Assembly: GCA_963678705.1 (NCBI GenBank)
Contig: OY783206.1
Coordinates: 15,201,807-15,265,806, forward strand
Direction: 5' to 3'
DNA: 64,000 bases
Source: Panorpa germanica
Taxonomy: Eukaryota > Arthropoda > Insecta > Mecoptera > Panorpidae
Position numbers and translations under genes: made by a program
In this document: positions 12,440 to 23,681 of the stretch, piece after piece
How the letters are laid out: each line of letters begins with the position of its first letter
Position numbering within the stretch: the first letter of the stretch is position 1
Notes under the pieces: generated by a model
What the model was told of the DNA's origin: nothing
The model's input: the letters and a program-made list of their open reading frames with translations, nothing else
Database searches by the model: none

Positions 12440-12640
12440 CTCTACGGTACGGTATAAAGTGTGCCAATGCGACTACAGTCTACTGAAAAACTGTGAGGTC
12501 GCAATTAGTCGGTTCTAGTGTGAGAGAGCTCCAAAGCTTCCACCTTTAATTTGTTCATTTCGTAATTTACTATTCCTTTCATCTGCATATATCACCTATT
12601 GTCTGTATTCATCTCTTGATAAAAATAATTGAATAAATTA
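12440..12640. repeat. Diverged copy of the 59.5-61.5 kb repeat
   Basis: AATGCGACTACAGTCTACTG, then GTGAGGTCGCAATTAGTC, resembles AATGCGACTGCACCCTACTG, then GGTTGCGAGTAGTC, in the tandem units at 59.5-61.5 kb. The similarity fades within about 200 bp. Its class is unknown. Confidence 0.45.
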
Positions 12641-14423
12641 TTATTTCAATTTTTTGCATAAATTTTCTCAACCATTTTAATTAGTCATAATTAAAATTGG
12701 TGTGTTTTTAATTAATTGTTTTTATTTATCATATTTAAATTTTTTTAATTGTTATAAACAGAATATGAATAATATTAATTTTCTAAATTGCTGTAATTTT
12801 ATTTTCGTCCTTGATTAATTATTTTTTAAATGTGTAATTAATTTTTATTTGTTTTTATATAATTTTAACGAATTCATTTTATTGTTGTTAATACAGGCCT
12901 CGTTCTAATATTTCGACAACTTTGATTAATAAAAATTTTTCTGAAAAAATTGTAAATGATTTGGCACTTACATTTTAACATAGCTTGATTTAAAATATTT
13001 TATTTACATAACCTTAAATAATTTTTTTAATTTAATTATCAAACTATTTGATATTTCAGGGTCTTATTGGTCACAGAAATGTTAGGCAAATAACCAATTC
13101 ATTGTTATAATCAAAAGTAACACCTAACAATTTCATTTTTCCTTGTTTTACATAACTTTATTAGTTTTCTTAAAATAAGTACGTTGTATAGAACCATATT
13201 TAATAATACTGCTTTTATAGTGCATATGTGAATTGATTGCAATTTGGTATATATTAATAAATCATTTCCCAACAAATTGACACACATAGGTGCTGGTATT
13301 CTCCTGGCTCTGCTTTCGTAACACGTGTATTGTTCATCGTGTTTTTATTTTGTGTTCTTAACAGTATCAACATTGTTCTCGACTTCTTCGTCCGTTAAAG
13401 GAATGCTTATGAGCAAACATCCATATTGAAGACTGAATATTTCCTTATATCGTGCTAGTGTGGTAACTGGCACATTTTATCACTGAAACTCAGTGGCGAA
13501 CTAAGTGTTTCTTCGGGGCCTGAAATGTAATTATGTCATATTTGTATTCAGTGTAAATTTCTATTAAATTTCATCAAATCACTCTTCGATTAAGGGCTCT
13601 TAAAGTGGTCTTCTAATACCTTAAGAATCCGACTCTGCTTTTGGTACATTGAAGCCTTTATTTATGTGTATCATAGTTACCAGTTCTGATATATTTACAA
13701 TTTACTCATAACCTTCGTGAACTATTGTGTGGTATATTTAGTAATAGATTCACGAACTGTGTGAGAAAACTGCAATTGTTTCATAAATATGGGAAGGCAG
13801 TGACGGTTTATTAATTATAGGAACTGGGTCTGAAATTCTGTTAAATTGTATCCATTTATTACACATTTTTAGAGATGTGCACAAATGCTTTTCAAAAGTA
13901 TTTAAATACTAAATGCAAATACCTCGTTATTTTCCTATTTCAAATACAAAATAAAAAATAAATTTCATGTTAGTATTTAAATACAAACTTACAAAACACG
14001 TATTTTAAAAATACTTTTAAAAAAAATAGAATACTCTTTATGTTACTTTTTTTTAACAATTATCAGAATTTACATAAAATATATATGTTATTTATGTTAT
14101 GAATTTTAATACCACTATTTGTTCAAATAATTTATATTTCATTTTTCGTCGATGGAATTATTTATATTTTGTAGAAGGATAAAATATTTATATGTAGTTA
14201 GGGTAGTTCAGAGATTAAAGCGGACAAGTGTTAAGGTTAGTAGGTGAAACAATATATATTTTTATGTACGAGTATATATATTTCAGTAAGGAATGTAGTG
14301 GAGTGATTGTCTGTGTAAAACAACGAGAAAATATGATAAACAAATTTAGGTAAACGAAAAACAGATGTCTTATGGTGGGGGTAACAGGAAGTATAATAAA
14401 ATAATATAATAATAATAATTTTC
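12641..14423. other. Intergenic, no gene seen
   Basis: Very AT-rich, with long T and A runs and no credible open frame. I recognise no repeat here. Confidence 0.4.
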
Positions 14424-14519
14424 TTGTGGTTGATTTTTCAATTGTTGATTGAAATTGATGTTAATAAATATGTATTGCCGTGTCTATTTTATTATATATC
14501 TTAATGTTGATGGAGATAT

Positions 14520-15394
14520 CCCAGTAAACATTTTGGAGTAAATTCTACTTAATTTCTATTACATATCATGAGTTTTTTGTCTGGAACGTGTTCGTTTTCT
14601 ATTCAGTCGTTCATAGGAAATTCCCTTTTTATGACCTACAGATATCGCAACGACGGTTCACTGCTGAATTAAAAGCGGAGTCGGTTTATGATTTATGACA
14701 GGAGTTATAAACTTTACACTAGCAGGGATGACAGGGGTATAAAACTTAATGGAATTCTACTTTTTAGAGTTTGCAAAATATAAATATTTAAATGAAGAAA
14801 TAAATAGATGTAATCTTTTGTACGGATCGTGATTTTTTTAATAAATATTATTCATCTTCAACTATACTCGTTATATTAGTTTTTTACATTGTTTTGGTGA
14901 TTCAAAAATCCACGATCGGCAGGTCTGCGTTAGGTTTAAAACCTCTGTCTTAGCATCGTTGCTTACAGTTTAAATACTCGTATTCGTTTAAACACATTAT
15001 ATTCGGAGATTGAGGGAGACAGCGTGTGCCTATTACCATTAAAGAAATATTTATTGAAAAAGGATAGCATATACTTTAAACATACTGTACTGAACGAAAT
15101 ACTATACAAGTATACAAGTGTAACGGTGAAAAAAATATTTTACTTGTCTAACCGCATCCTGTTTCTCTCTCACTTTGGAATGAAAATTAACTAAACAAAT
15201 ATATATCCTACTGTGAAAGAAACAAGTGCTACTTAATGAATGATGTTGGAAAAAGAAAGAATAATATTATGAAAGAATTCTAACAACTAACACAAAATCT
15301 GTGACAGGTAGAGAACTTGTAAAGCGTTAGAATTGAATTGTACGAGTGACTCGAACGTCACTAAATAGGGCACTTCACCAAATTGTTTACTGGG
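14520..15394. mobile_element. Family A, long form (875 bp)
   Basis: CCCAGTAAACATTTTGG at the left and CCAAATTGTTTACTGGG at the right, with AT on both sides. Its outer parts match the two 375-bp copies (15840, 17722) in the opposite orientation, and about 500 bp in the middle is unique. It is the longest family A member in the window, but has no transposase frame, so it too appears non-autonomous. Confidence 0.85.
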
Positions 15395-15455
15395 ATAGCA
15401 ATTAGAAGTTTAAATTATAGTTTTAGCGCTAGAGATGGTCGGCCATTTGTATGAC

Positions 15456-15709
15456 CCCAGTAAACATTTTGGAGTCACTTTGCCATCATATTGAAGATGC
15501 GTAATGATTTTTTTGTTATGAAAGAGTTCATTTATAGTTCAGTTTCTTACATTTTTTCATATAAAATGTCTACTTTATCGGCTACAAATGGCGAAATTAC
15601 TCCACTTGTCGGAATACAAATGAAGATAAAGTTGATGCGAACTATAATTGAAGTGAAATAATAATAGAAACGTCACTAAATAGGACACTTCACCAAAATG
15701 TTTACTGGA
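15456..15709. mobile_element. Family A MITE, short type
   Basis: CCCAGTAAACATTTTGGAG to AAATGTTTACTGGA, 254 bp, with AC duplicated on both sides. It interrupts a family B copy between GTATG and GTGAAATGC. Confidence 0.85.
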
Positions 15710-15839
15710 ACGTGAAATGCATTTTATACGTCAGTCCTGTGGTAATTGTACCTGTTGGTAGTCGAAATAATCAAGTCAAGTCAAAGAATAATAAGTTTTT
15801 ATTTTATTTAACCCTGTTACGGCAGACATAATAATGAAA

Positions 15840-16214
15840 CCCAGTAAACAATTTGGTGAAGTGTCCTATTTGGTGAAGTTCGAGTCACTCGTACAATTCT
15901 ATTCTAACGCTTTACAAGTTCTCTACCTGTCACAGATTTTGTGTTAGTTTTTCATAATAATATTCTTTCTTTTTCCAACATCATTCATTAAGTATTTCTG
16001 TTTCTTTCCCACATGGGTATATTTTTATTATCCGGTCATAAATCATAAACCTACTCCGCTTTTAATTCAGCAGTGAACCGTCGTTGCAATGTCTGTAGCT
16101 CATAAAAAGGACCTTTCCTTTGAACGACTGAATAGAAAACGAACACGTTCCAGACAAAAAATTCATGATATGTAATAAAAATTAAGTAGAATTTACTCCA
16201 AAATGTTTACTGGG
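15840..16214. mobile_element. Family A MITE, 375-bp type
   Basis: CCCAGTAAACAATTTGG to CCAAAATGTTTACTGGG, with AA duplicated on both sides. It differs from the copy at 17722-18096 at one position that I can find. Confidence 0.9.
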
Positions 16215-16603
16215 AATTTTATTGTTCCTGGAAATACCTGTAAATAATATTTGATATTTTGATATATAAATACATATAGCAGAGATTTATGAACTGTAAG
16301 GTTGGTAACCTGTAAACTTGTCAGAGTTCTGAGTTCAGAGTTCTTCTCAAGAACATATCTCTTTTACGCTCTGTTGTATAAAAGAAATAGCAACATTGCG
16401 GTTGTGAGGTCACATGCATTTGGAATGTTGTCCAACGCTGAATCCCTTTAATAATTAAAGAGACAAAATGACTTTTTAATTGTTACTATTTCCTAACATA
16501 TAAGGAGTTATTAGAAAATAATAGAACATTTGAGGTTCTAGTAACCCACTTTATCAATATATAGGACAGTTTTATAGAAATTAAGACATAGGACACAAGC
16601 CCA

Positions 16604-17721
16604 TAAGGAGTATGGTATGACTTATGTAACTGCACAAATTGGTAGCATTTGACGCTTTGAAGAATAATACCTATAAATGCATTTCTCAACCCAACAAGTT
16701 GACGGGCGCTATGCTTCATGCTTCACCGTGTTAGGTAATGGATAAATATCGAGGCGCTGATCTTTAGCGAACTGAACCATTTTACATCCATTTCATTCTA
16801 CTCTAATTCATTCCTCTGGGAATTGCGCGAACAGTGAATTGTCACGTTCTTTAGGAACGACCAATCACCATTAATTACAGCCCTGCAACTTGTTGATCCG
16901 CAGTGCATTTCTCAGACTGTAGAGGGCGTTGGCAAGGTTCCTGGAACACGATCTTTATTCTTATTTCTTTTCATACATAATGAGAGATAAAGGTAACTAT
17001 TAAGACATGAAAATTAGATGTTATTTATTATTATTATTGAAACATTGAGTCATAGGAATTAAAATTAGAAGGGGAATTGAAAATAATACTGTTTGAGATT
17101 TGTGATGCATTGTTATACATTTTAATGTTGTACGTGCTACAGTTGGTACTATGAGCTTTAGGCCTGTCGCACACTGCAAGCGTATTTTGACCTTAGTGCA
17201 TGTTTGAAACACTGTTAGTTTACCGCGGCTATTTTGTACAAATGCTTATATCTATTGTGCTGATTGACAATACTGCAATGCACGTTTGATTGTTTATAAA
17301 AAAGAGTCCACCTGAATGTTTGTTTAGTGAATTGGTTTATTTAATACTGTAGAAGCAATACTGTAAGAATACTACTAAAAACTAAGTGTCAATACAGCTT
17401 AAGAATAACAATGATGGTGGTTGCATGAGAACAAATCGCAACTATTATTCGTTGCTTGGAACTTAACATAAGAATATGTTAAACAGTTAAAATCTTAACA
17501 AACTAAGAAGTTGTTGGTTCAAAACTTCATATAATAATGAATATACATAGTAATACAGTTTTGTAAGTAAATTAACCCAATGAAGGGGAAACTTAATAGA
17601 ATATTAATATATATATTATATAGACAGCACTTTCGACGCATGCGCATAGAGAAGAAATAGGAACATATATTTTTCTCTTTGGCACACATTTTGGACACAC
17701 AATTAATCTATAGGAAACGTA
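16604..17721. other. Intergenic, no gene seen
   Basis: Unique AT-rich sequence. The segment GCACACTGCAAGCG near 17170 recurs inside the foldback at 18.1 kb, so a fragment of that repeat may be present. Confidence 0.4.
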
Positions 17722-18096
17722 CCCAGTAAACAATTTGGTGAAGTGTCCTATTTGGTGAAGTTCGAGTCACTCGTACAATTCTATTCTAACGCTTTACAAG
17801 TTCTCTACCTGTCACAGATTTTGTGTTAGTTTTTCATAATAATATTCTTTCTTTTTCCAACATCATTCATTAAGTATTTCTGTTTCTTTCCCACATGGGT
17901 ATATTTTTATTATCCGGTCATAAATCATAAACCTACTCCGCTTTTAATTCAGCAGTGAACCGTCGTTGCAATGTCTGTAGCTCATAAAAAGGACCTTTCC
18001 TTTGAACGACTGAATAGAAAACGAACACGTTCCAGACAAAAAATTCATGATACGTAATAAAAATTAAGTAGAATTTACTCCAAAATGTTTACTGGG
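17722..18096. mobile_element. Family A MITE, 375-bp type
   Basis: Same ends and body as 15840-16214, flanked by TA on both sides. The near identity of two copies about 1.5 kb apart at different target sites points to recent movement from a common source. Confidence 0.9.
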
Positions 18097-18103
18097 TAGG
18101 CTA

Positions 18104-18886
18104 TACACTGGACCGGACGTATGTGCCCTACTACGCCTTACCTATCCTAACTATGTAAATACAATGAACCCTCGCACACTGCAAGCGGCAAAACCAGTAT
18201 ATGTCATACTGGAAGCGGATTTCAGCGAATTTTAACCATGGGAATATATGCTGCAACGCTAAACCTATCCGAACCTTGTAAATGCAATCAGCCCTCTCAG
18301 ACTGGAAGGTATATTGAAGGGAATGCATTAGTCTCTTTCATAACAGTGGTGTATCGATAAAAATTAAAGTAAAAGTTTGCTCTCATGATAAATTATGTTA
18401 GTGCAAAACAACTACAATACACAAGTTTGACTTGTGTTTGACCCCGTACCGATACGACAGCATTTATCATGAAAGCAAACTTTTACTTTAATTTTTATCG
18501 ATACACCACTGGTAATAAAGATACTTTAGCATTTATATATATGAGTTCTGTTTGGAGTGAATTTTAATTTAGTTCTATCGTATTTATTTGGTGGTTTGTA
18601 TAAATTGAAGCATGTTGAACATAGTCGTTCACAAAGCAATGTCGCCGATAGATCCCAAATGAAGCGGATTGAGGCGGCTGGTTGCATTTACAAAGGTTAG
18701 GATAGGTTAGCGTTGTGGTGATGGTATCGCTTGGTTAAAATTCGCTGTTATTCGGTTCTAATGTGAGAGGAAGGTAGCGCCCGTATTCGGACGGCTTTTC
18801 CGCTTGCAGTGTGAGAGGGTTTATTACATTTACAGAGTTCGGATAGGTAAAGCATAGTACCGCGTATACGTCCGGCCGAAATTCGT
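18104..18886. repeat. Large foldback repeat
   Basis: The left arm (about 18112-18320) and right arm (about 18640-18886) are inverted relatives. CCGGACGTAT, CTTACCTATCC, CACACTGCAAGCGG and CAGCGAATTTTAACCA in the left arm all have complements in the right arm, in mirrored order. The spacer holds a second, smaller inverted repeat (18344-18511). No coding sequence is seen and the class is unknown. Confidence 0.7.
18344..18511. repeat. Small foldback element nested in the larger foldback
   Basis: Starts CAGTGGTGTATCGATAAAAA and ends with the complement, with arms of about 50 bp enclosing about 65 bp. The CAGTGGTG start resembles hAT ends, but no 8-bp duplication is visible. Confidence 0.7.
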
Positions 18887-20647
18887 TGAATTACCGTGCC
18901 ATACTGAAACAGGCCTTACGTCCGAATTCACTGTCGCTTAAATACGTTCATGTCGCCACATAGAAGGGAAAAGGGTAAGAAGAAATCATAAATATTATTG
19001 AATGTTTCTTTTAAAAAGGGCCATCATATTCAGGCGCCTTAGTGCTTGGTGGTATTGCTTTTATAAATCCACGTAAATTCCAGTAATTGTAACGGTTCAT
19101 CTCAGTATGGTTAATGGGTTATATTCTTACTATTCGATACCTTCAAAGATACTTCTTAACAATTGCTTAACTTTAAACAAAGAATATATTCCAAATAAAA
19201 TGTCACTTTATTTATTTATTATTATTCTGTTGATATTATTAATTATTTAATTCGTAGAAATTTAAGAATACAAGGAATTTGCTTTCGTTAAGTAATTATA
19301 ATTGATGGGATGGTTCTTCTCAAGGTTTTCGTATGGTTAATTTTTCAGTCTGCTAGCTCCGACTAGTTGTCAACCGTAACCTTACAACAATGGCTGTAAT
19401 TACGATTTGCACAAAGTTTCTATTTTCGTAATTTCCGAATCATAATTATTACAAAAATATCGTATATTCATAAACGCATTATTAGGTTTCGGCATTATTG
19501 CTCAAAAATCGTGTCATACAAAAATGCCCTAACTATTTAATAAAAACTTTTAATATAGTTTTAAGCGATGTCAATCAGTCCTAACGGTCAATATTATCGT
19601 AGATTTTAACATACGGTAAAAAAAAATATTTAAACGGTTTAAAACAATAAATACATGTCAATTGTCTCGTTGATTTGGATATTGAGAATTATATGGGCAT
19701 GGGGAGTTTTTTTTTATTTCCAATTCCTAGCCATCTTATTGTAAGTTAATGAGTGACCCAATCATTCATGCTATATGAAATAGAATAACAGAATCAGAAA
19801 AGTTTCCTTTCAAGCCATTCTCGACCGCAATGCCGCCGTTTCGTCACATACGATACTGAACAGTAAACGCACTTTTATGAGTAGTTATACAAAGAATACT
19901 ACGTTCAATGACTTCCATGATGATCCACCCATGAACTCACCAAATTTACTGGACTGGTTGCAAACTAGTCGCGCAACGAAGTTTCCAACGAAAACGAAAA
20001 AAGAGCATTGTCGAGCCGTGTTTCGTGACTCTATAGAATTTTTAAGAATAGCATAATAGGGGATTTTATTGTGTCGTATTCTGAGGTATTTGTATGTATG
20101 TATGTATTTCAATACTTTTGAATAGTATTTGTGCACATATCTGCTTATGATACCACCATTAAAAGCATGCAACGTAATTGCCCCGCGACCAAAAAAATAG
20201 TCGCTTAAAACGTGCTCAAAACCAATATAAAAACAGTTTAGTTTCGATCAGGCCGTATGTGTTATCTCACTCGTATAAACGTGCGTTCTCTCACTAACAA
20301 CATAGTTGCATTCTCATTCGAGGCTAAGGTTTGCAATCAGTCGACTCATGTGCGGACGGCCTTACATTTACAGTAACTTTATGCATTCTTTATTGCTGGC
20401 TGAAATAAGGAGAAAGAAAAGAGAAACGAGAAAAACGAGAAAAACATGGATTTCAATTTTTGGGAAACGATGAAAAGGCGAAAATGACGAAAATAAAGAA
20501 GAATTACAAACGAGAATGACAATAATAGAAAGAAATGTTTTATTGTTTTTTAAATATTCATATTAGTAATTAAGGCATTAAGGAACTGTAATCAACGAAT
20601 ATTTGGGCTAACGGCAATAAATATTCAATCAATACATAGATACATAA
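18887..20647. other. Intergenic, no gene seen
   Basis: CATACTGAAACAGGCC near 18900 links to the repeat at 59.5-61.5 kb. Otherwise it is unique AT-rich sequence with a purine-rich patch near 20405-20450. The 95-codon minus-strand frame at 19885-20172 resembles nothing I know. Confidence 0.4.
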
Positions 20648-20907
20648 GGGATCATCCACAAAGTACACACACAAATTTCGCCTTACATATACCTTTCTCT
20701 CTCGCACAAATTTTAAACACACTTTTAATCTATAGGAAATATAGGCTATTCACTCTCCATATATATATGCTCTAAGCAAAAAACTAAGTTTAGCTTATAA
20801 CTTCTCACTCCCCGCTTCACTCGTCCTCTCCGTCACATCTTCTCACAGTTTGAGTACTCACGTCACTCCTCTCCCATTTCCGTGTGACGTAATTAATGGA
20901 TGGTCCC
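20648..20907. mobile_element. MITE with TAA target duplication
   Basis: Ends GGGATCATCCA and TGGATGGTCCC are inverted and flanked by TAA on both sides. The length is 260 bp. The TAA duplication fits PIF/Harbinger-type insertion; the family is not otherwise identified. Confidence 0.65.
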
Positions 20908-21639
20908 TAACATAATATGACTAATAGTGTTGAGCTGCTCCTAGCTCCTTACAGTCCACAAATCATTCAATATAATTGGCTGTCGGAATCGTTTCGCTTT
21001 ACTCCAATTACACTTTTTATAATATAATATTTATTTATTATTATTGTAATTATCAATAAAAACCAAAGTCATTTTTTAGCTCTCATAGTCATAGTATTAC
21101 GTGTATTAAGTCTCCACAAGGTCTGAGAAAGTATTCTGTAATTGTTTTAGTGTATAGTATGTTGATTATGTGATTGGTGTTACATACCATCGAGATCATC
21201 TGTGAGGCAAATGACGGCTTTAATAAGTCAACCCCACCCCTCGTACTCCCAGCTTGTCGATAACATTCCACCCGCCGTGAATCTAGATCATGATAATCAT
21301 AACAAAGACCAAAACTATTTTAGTACTATTCTGTAATTTATGTAACTGTTTAATTGTTACAATGCGCTTAATTTTAAAAATGGCTTTTTGATGACAAAAA
21401 AACTATAACTAATAGAGACAACTTAGTTGATATATCTAAAGATGGAAAGACGATAGCGAAATCATGCTTTCTTATTATCAAATGATGTAATTACATCATT
21501 TGATTTCATCATTACATCAGGAGTTAACTTTGTAATATTTTTAGATCTTATGACACGAATACATAAAGTTCATTTTACAATAATATTTTGCAATTTTTCA
21601 AAGACAATAGCTTTGGATTATCTCAATTTAAAGTCAATA
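20908..21639. other. Intergenic with a perfect 26-bp palindrome
   Basis: No gene is seen. At 21478-21503 the sequence is a perfect palindrome centred on GATGTAATTACATC. It could be a small hairpin or a protein-binding site, but its role is unknown. Confidence 0.5.
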
Positions 21640-21890
21640 CCCAGTAAATATTTTGGAGTCACTTTCATATCACATGCGTATGATTTTTTTGTCATAAAAG
21701 AGTTCATTTACAGTTCAGTTTCTCACAGTCGTTCATATGAAATGACTATTTTACCGGTTACAAATGGCGAAACCACTCCATCTGTTGCAATACAAATGAA
21801 GATTAAGTTGATGCGAACTATAATTGAGTACAATAGTCACACGAAGTCAAACGTCACAAAAAGGAACACTTCACCAAATTGTTTACCGGG
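21640..21890. mobile_element. Family A MITE, short type
   Basis: CCCAGTAAATATTTTGGAG to CACCAAATTGTTTACCGGG, with TA on both sides, 251 bp. The body is shared with the copies at 1076 and 26834. Confidence 0.8.
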
Positions 21891-22059
21891 TAACTATATA
21901 ACATTTAGTCCTTTGGGTTGCCGAGGTAGTTAGATCATAAACTTGAGGAGATGGAATAAATATATTTCACTGGTAAAAATAATTAACTCACGGAATGATA
22001 AACAAATAGAAAAAACAGATATACCAACCATATAAATAAATAAAGCTGTACAAATGCTG

Positions 22060-22713
22060 TAAAAGTGTACTATATATTGATAAAGTGGGTTACTAGAACC
22101 TCAAATGTTCAATTATTTTTTAATGTTAGGAAATATTAACAATTAAAAAAGTCATTTTGTCTCTTTAATTATTAAAGGGATTCAACGTTGGACAACATTC
22201 CAAGTGCATGTGACCTCACAACAGCAATGTTGCTATATTTTTTTATACAACACAGCGTAAAAGAGATATATTCTTGACAAGCTTACAGGTTACCAATCTT
22301 ACAGCTCATAAATCTCTACTATATGTATTTATATATCAAAATATCAAATATTATTTACAGTTATTTGGAGAAACAATTAAATTTCAATATTATGTCTGCC
22401 GTTAACAGGGTTAAATAAAATAAAAACTTATTATACTTTGACTTGACTTGATTATTTTGACTACCAACAGCTACAAAGTATTACCACAGCACTGACCTAA
22501 TCAACAAATAACTGACCTATATCATACATTTTCACGTCATATAAATGGTCGACATCTTCAGCGCTAAAACTGCAATTCAAATTTTTAATTGCTATATCTC
22601 CGTCAACATTTAGATATTTAATAAAATAGGCACGCCAATACACATTTATTAACATCAATTTCAATCAACAATTGAAAAATCGACCATTAAAAAATGAGGA
22701 CACAAGCCCATTG
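22060..22713 (-). mobile_element. Family B element, reverse orientation
   Basis: The right end is GGACACAAGCCCATTG. The left end is missing, and the sequence enters the family at AAAGTGTACTATATATTGAT. It carries the full internal region that is absent from the 9450 copy. Confidence 0.8.
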
Positions 22714-23580
22714 TTATTTTACAATTATTGAGATATATCATGTAGGTGTTGAAATCATAGTAATGTAACATTTATTTATTAATAATCAATTACAATCGAA
22801 TATGTATATTATCAGGTCTCTCAACCGATCTGTATGTGTCGAAGTCTCAATCACGAATCTTTCAGTATTCTGTGTCCAATGTCGAAAACCCTGAGAATTC
22901 TTCGTGTCCAGCGGTTGCCCTCGGAAACGCGTTCTGTGAACCTTAAGTATGTATCAGTATATTTAATGAATAGGCTCCTCTGACCTCTGTCCCTCTGCAT
23001 AATGTCATCACTAGCCCTGCGTTGAAGTCACAAAGAGATGTACTAGGAATATTCATACCAAATCATCTTCTGATGATGTGTCAAATCTATTACTAATTCC
23101 TGAGCTCCTTCCAGCTATTTCTAACGTTGATCAAGACTCAATATTCGGAGAAGTCTGACTAATGAACTGGACAGTCAATATAAGTCAAAAGATTCCAACT
23201 AAATACAACCAAAAATCATCTGCAATCAGGAATAATCCATTGCTAACTTTCTTTGATTGTTGACTACAATAGGATCGCAAATTATTTAAGGTTCTTTTAA
23301 TTTTTATTTATATTATTTACTTTTACTTTTTAAGACTTAAAATTTTCAAGATTACTATTATTTTACGGAATATGCCTTATGCCCAATAAAACACAATGCA
23401 TGTACGTTCTTGTTTGATAGACCGTGATTTTTTATTCAGGTGTTTTCTGTTTACAGGTGGAGAGGGTTCTCGGTCCGGGACCCGGGGCCTGGGACCTTAT
23501 TACCGCACCACTTCCTATTCTATGAATTAGCCATTTGATGGGGGGTTTGTCTTTTTTCTAACAATAAATTCATACATTTG
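22714..23580. other. Intergenic upstream of the structural-protein gene
   Basis: No gene is seen. A GC-rich patch (CGGGACCCGGGGCC, near 23478) stands out about 110 bp before the TATA box of the next gene. It may be part of the promoter region, but there is no direct evidence. Confidence 0.4.
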
Positions 23581-23586
23581 TTAAAG

Positions 23587-23619
23587 TATAAATACTGAGA
23601 CACTAGTAGCTAAAAATCA
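23587..23619 (+). promoter_or_regulatory. Core promoter: TATA box and initiator
   Basis: TATAAATA at 23587-23594 lies 32 bases before the A of TCAGTATT (23617-23624), a good match to the arthropod initiator TCAGT. This predicts a start at 23619 and a 63-base leader before the ATG at 23682. Confidence 0.75.
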
Positions 23620-23681
23620 GTATTCACTTTGCATTGTTCTTTACCACATCAGTGAAATAACGTTTTAATTAAAGCATCATA

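Larger units (their letters stand above)
14424..16603 (+). mobile_element. Family B element split by three family A insertions
   Basis: One family B copy (left end truncated, right end GGACACAAGCCCAT) lies here in four pieces: 14424-14519, 15395-15455, 15710-15839 and 16215-16603. Joining these four segments by eye gives a body of about 670 bp that matches uninterrupted copies such as 46277-46917. Each gap is a complete family A MITE flanked by a 2-bp repeat of family B bases. Confidence 0.85.
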
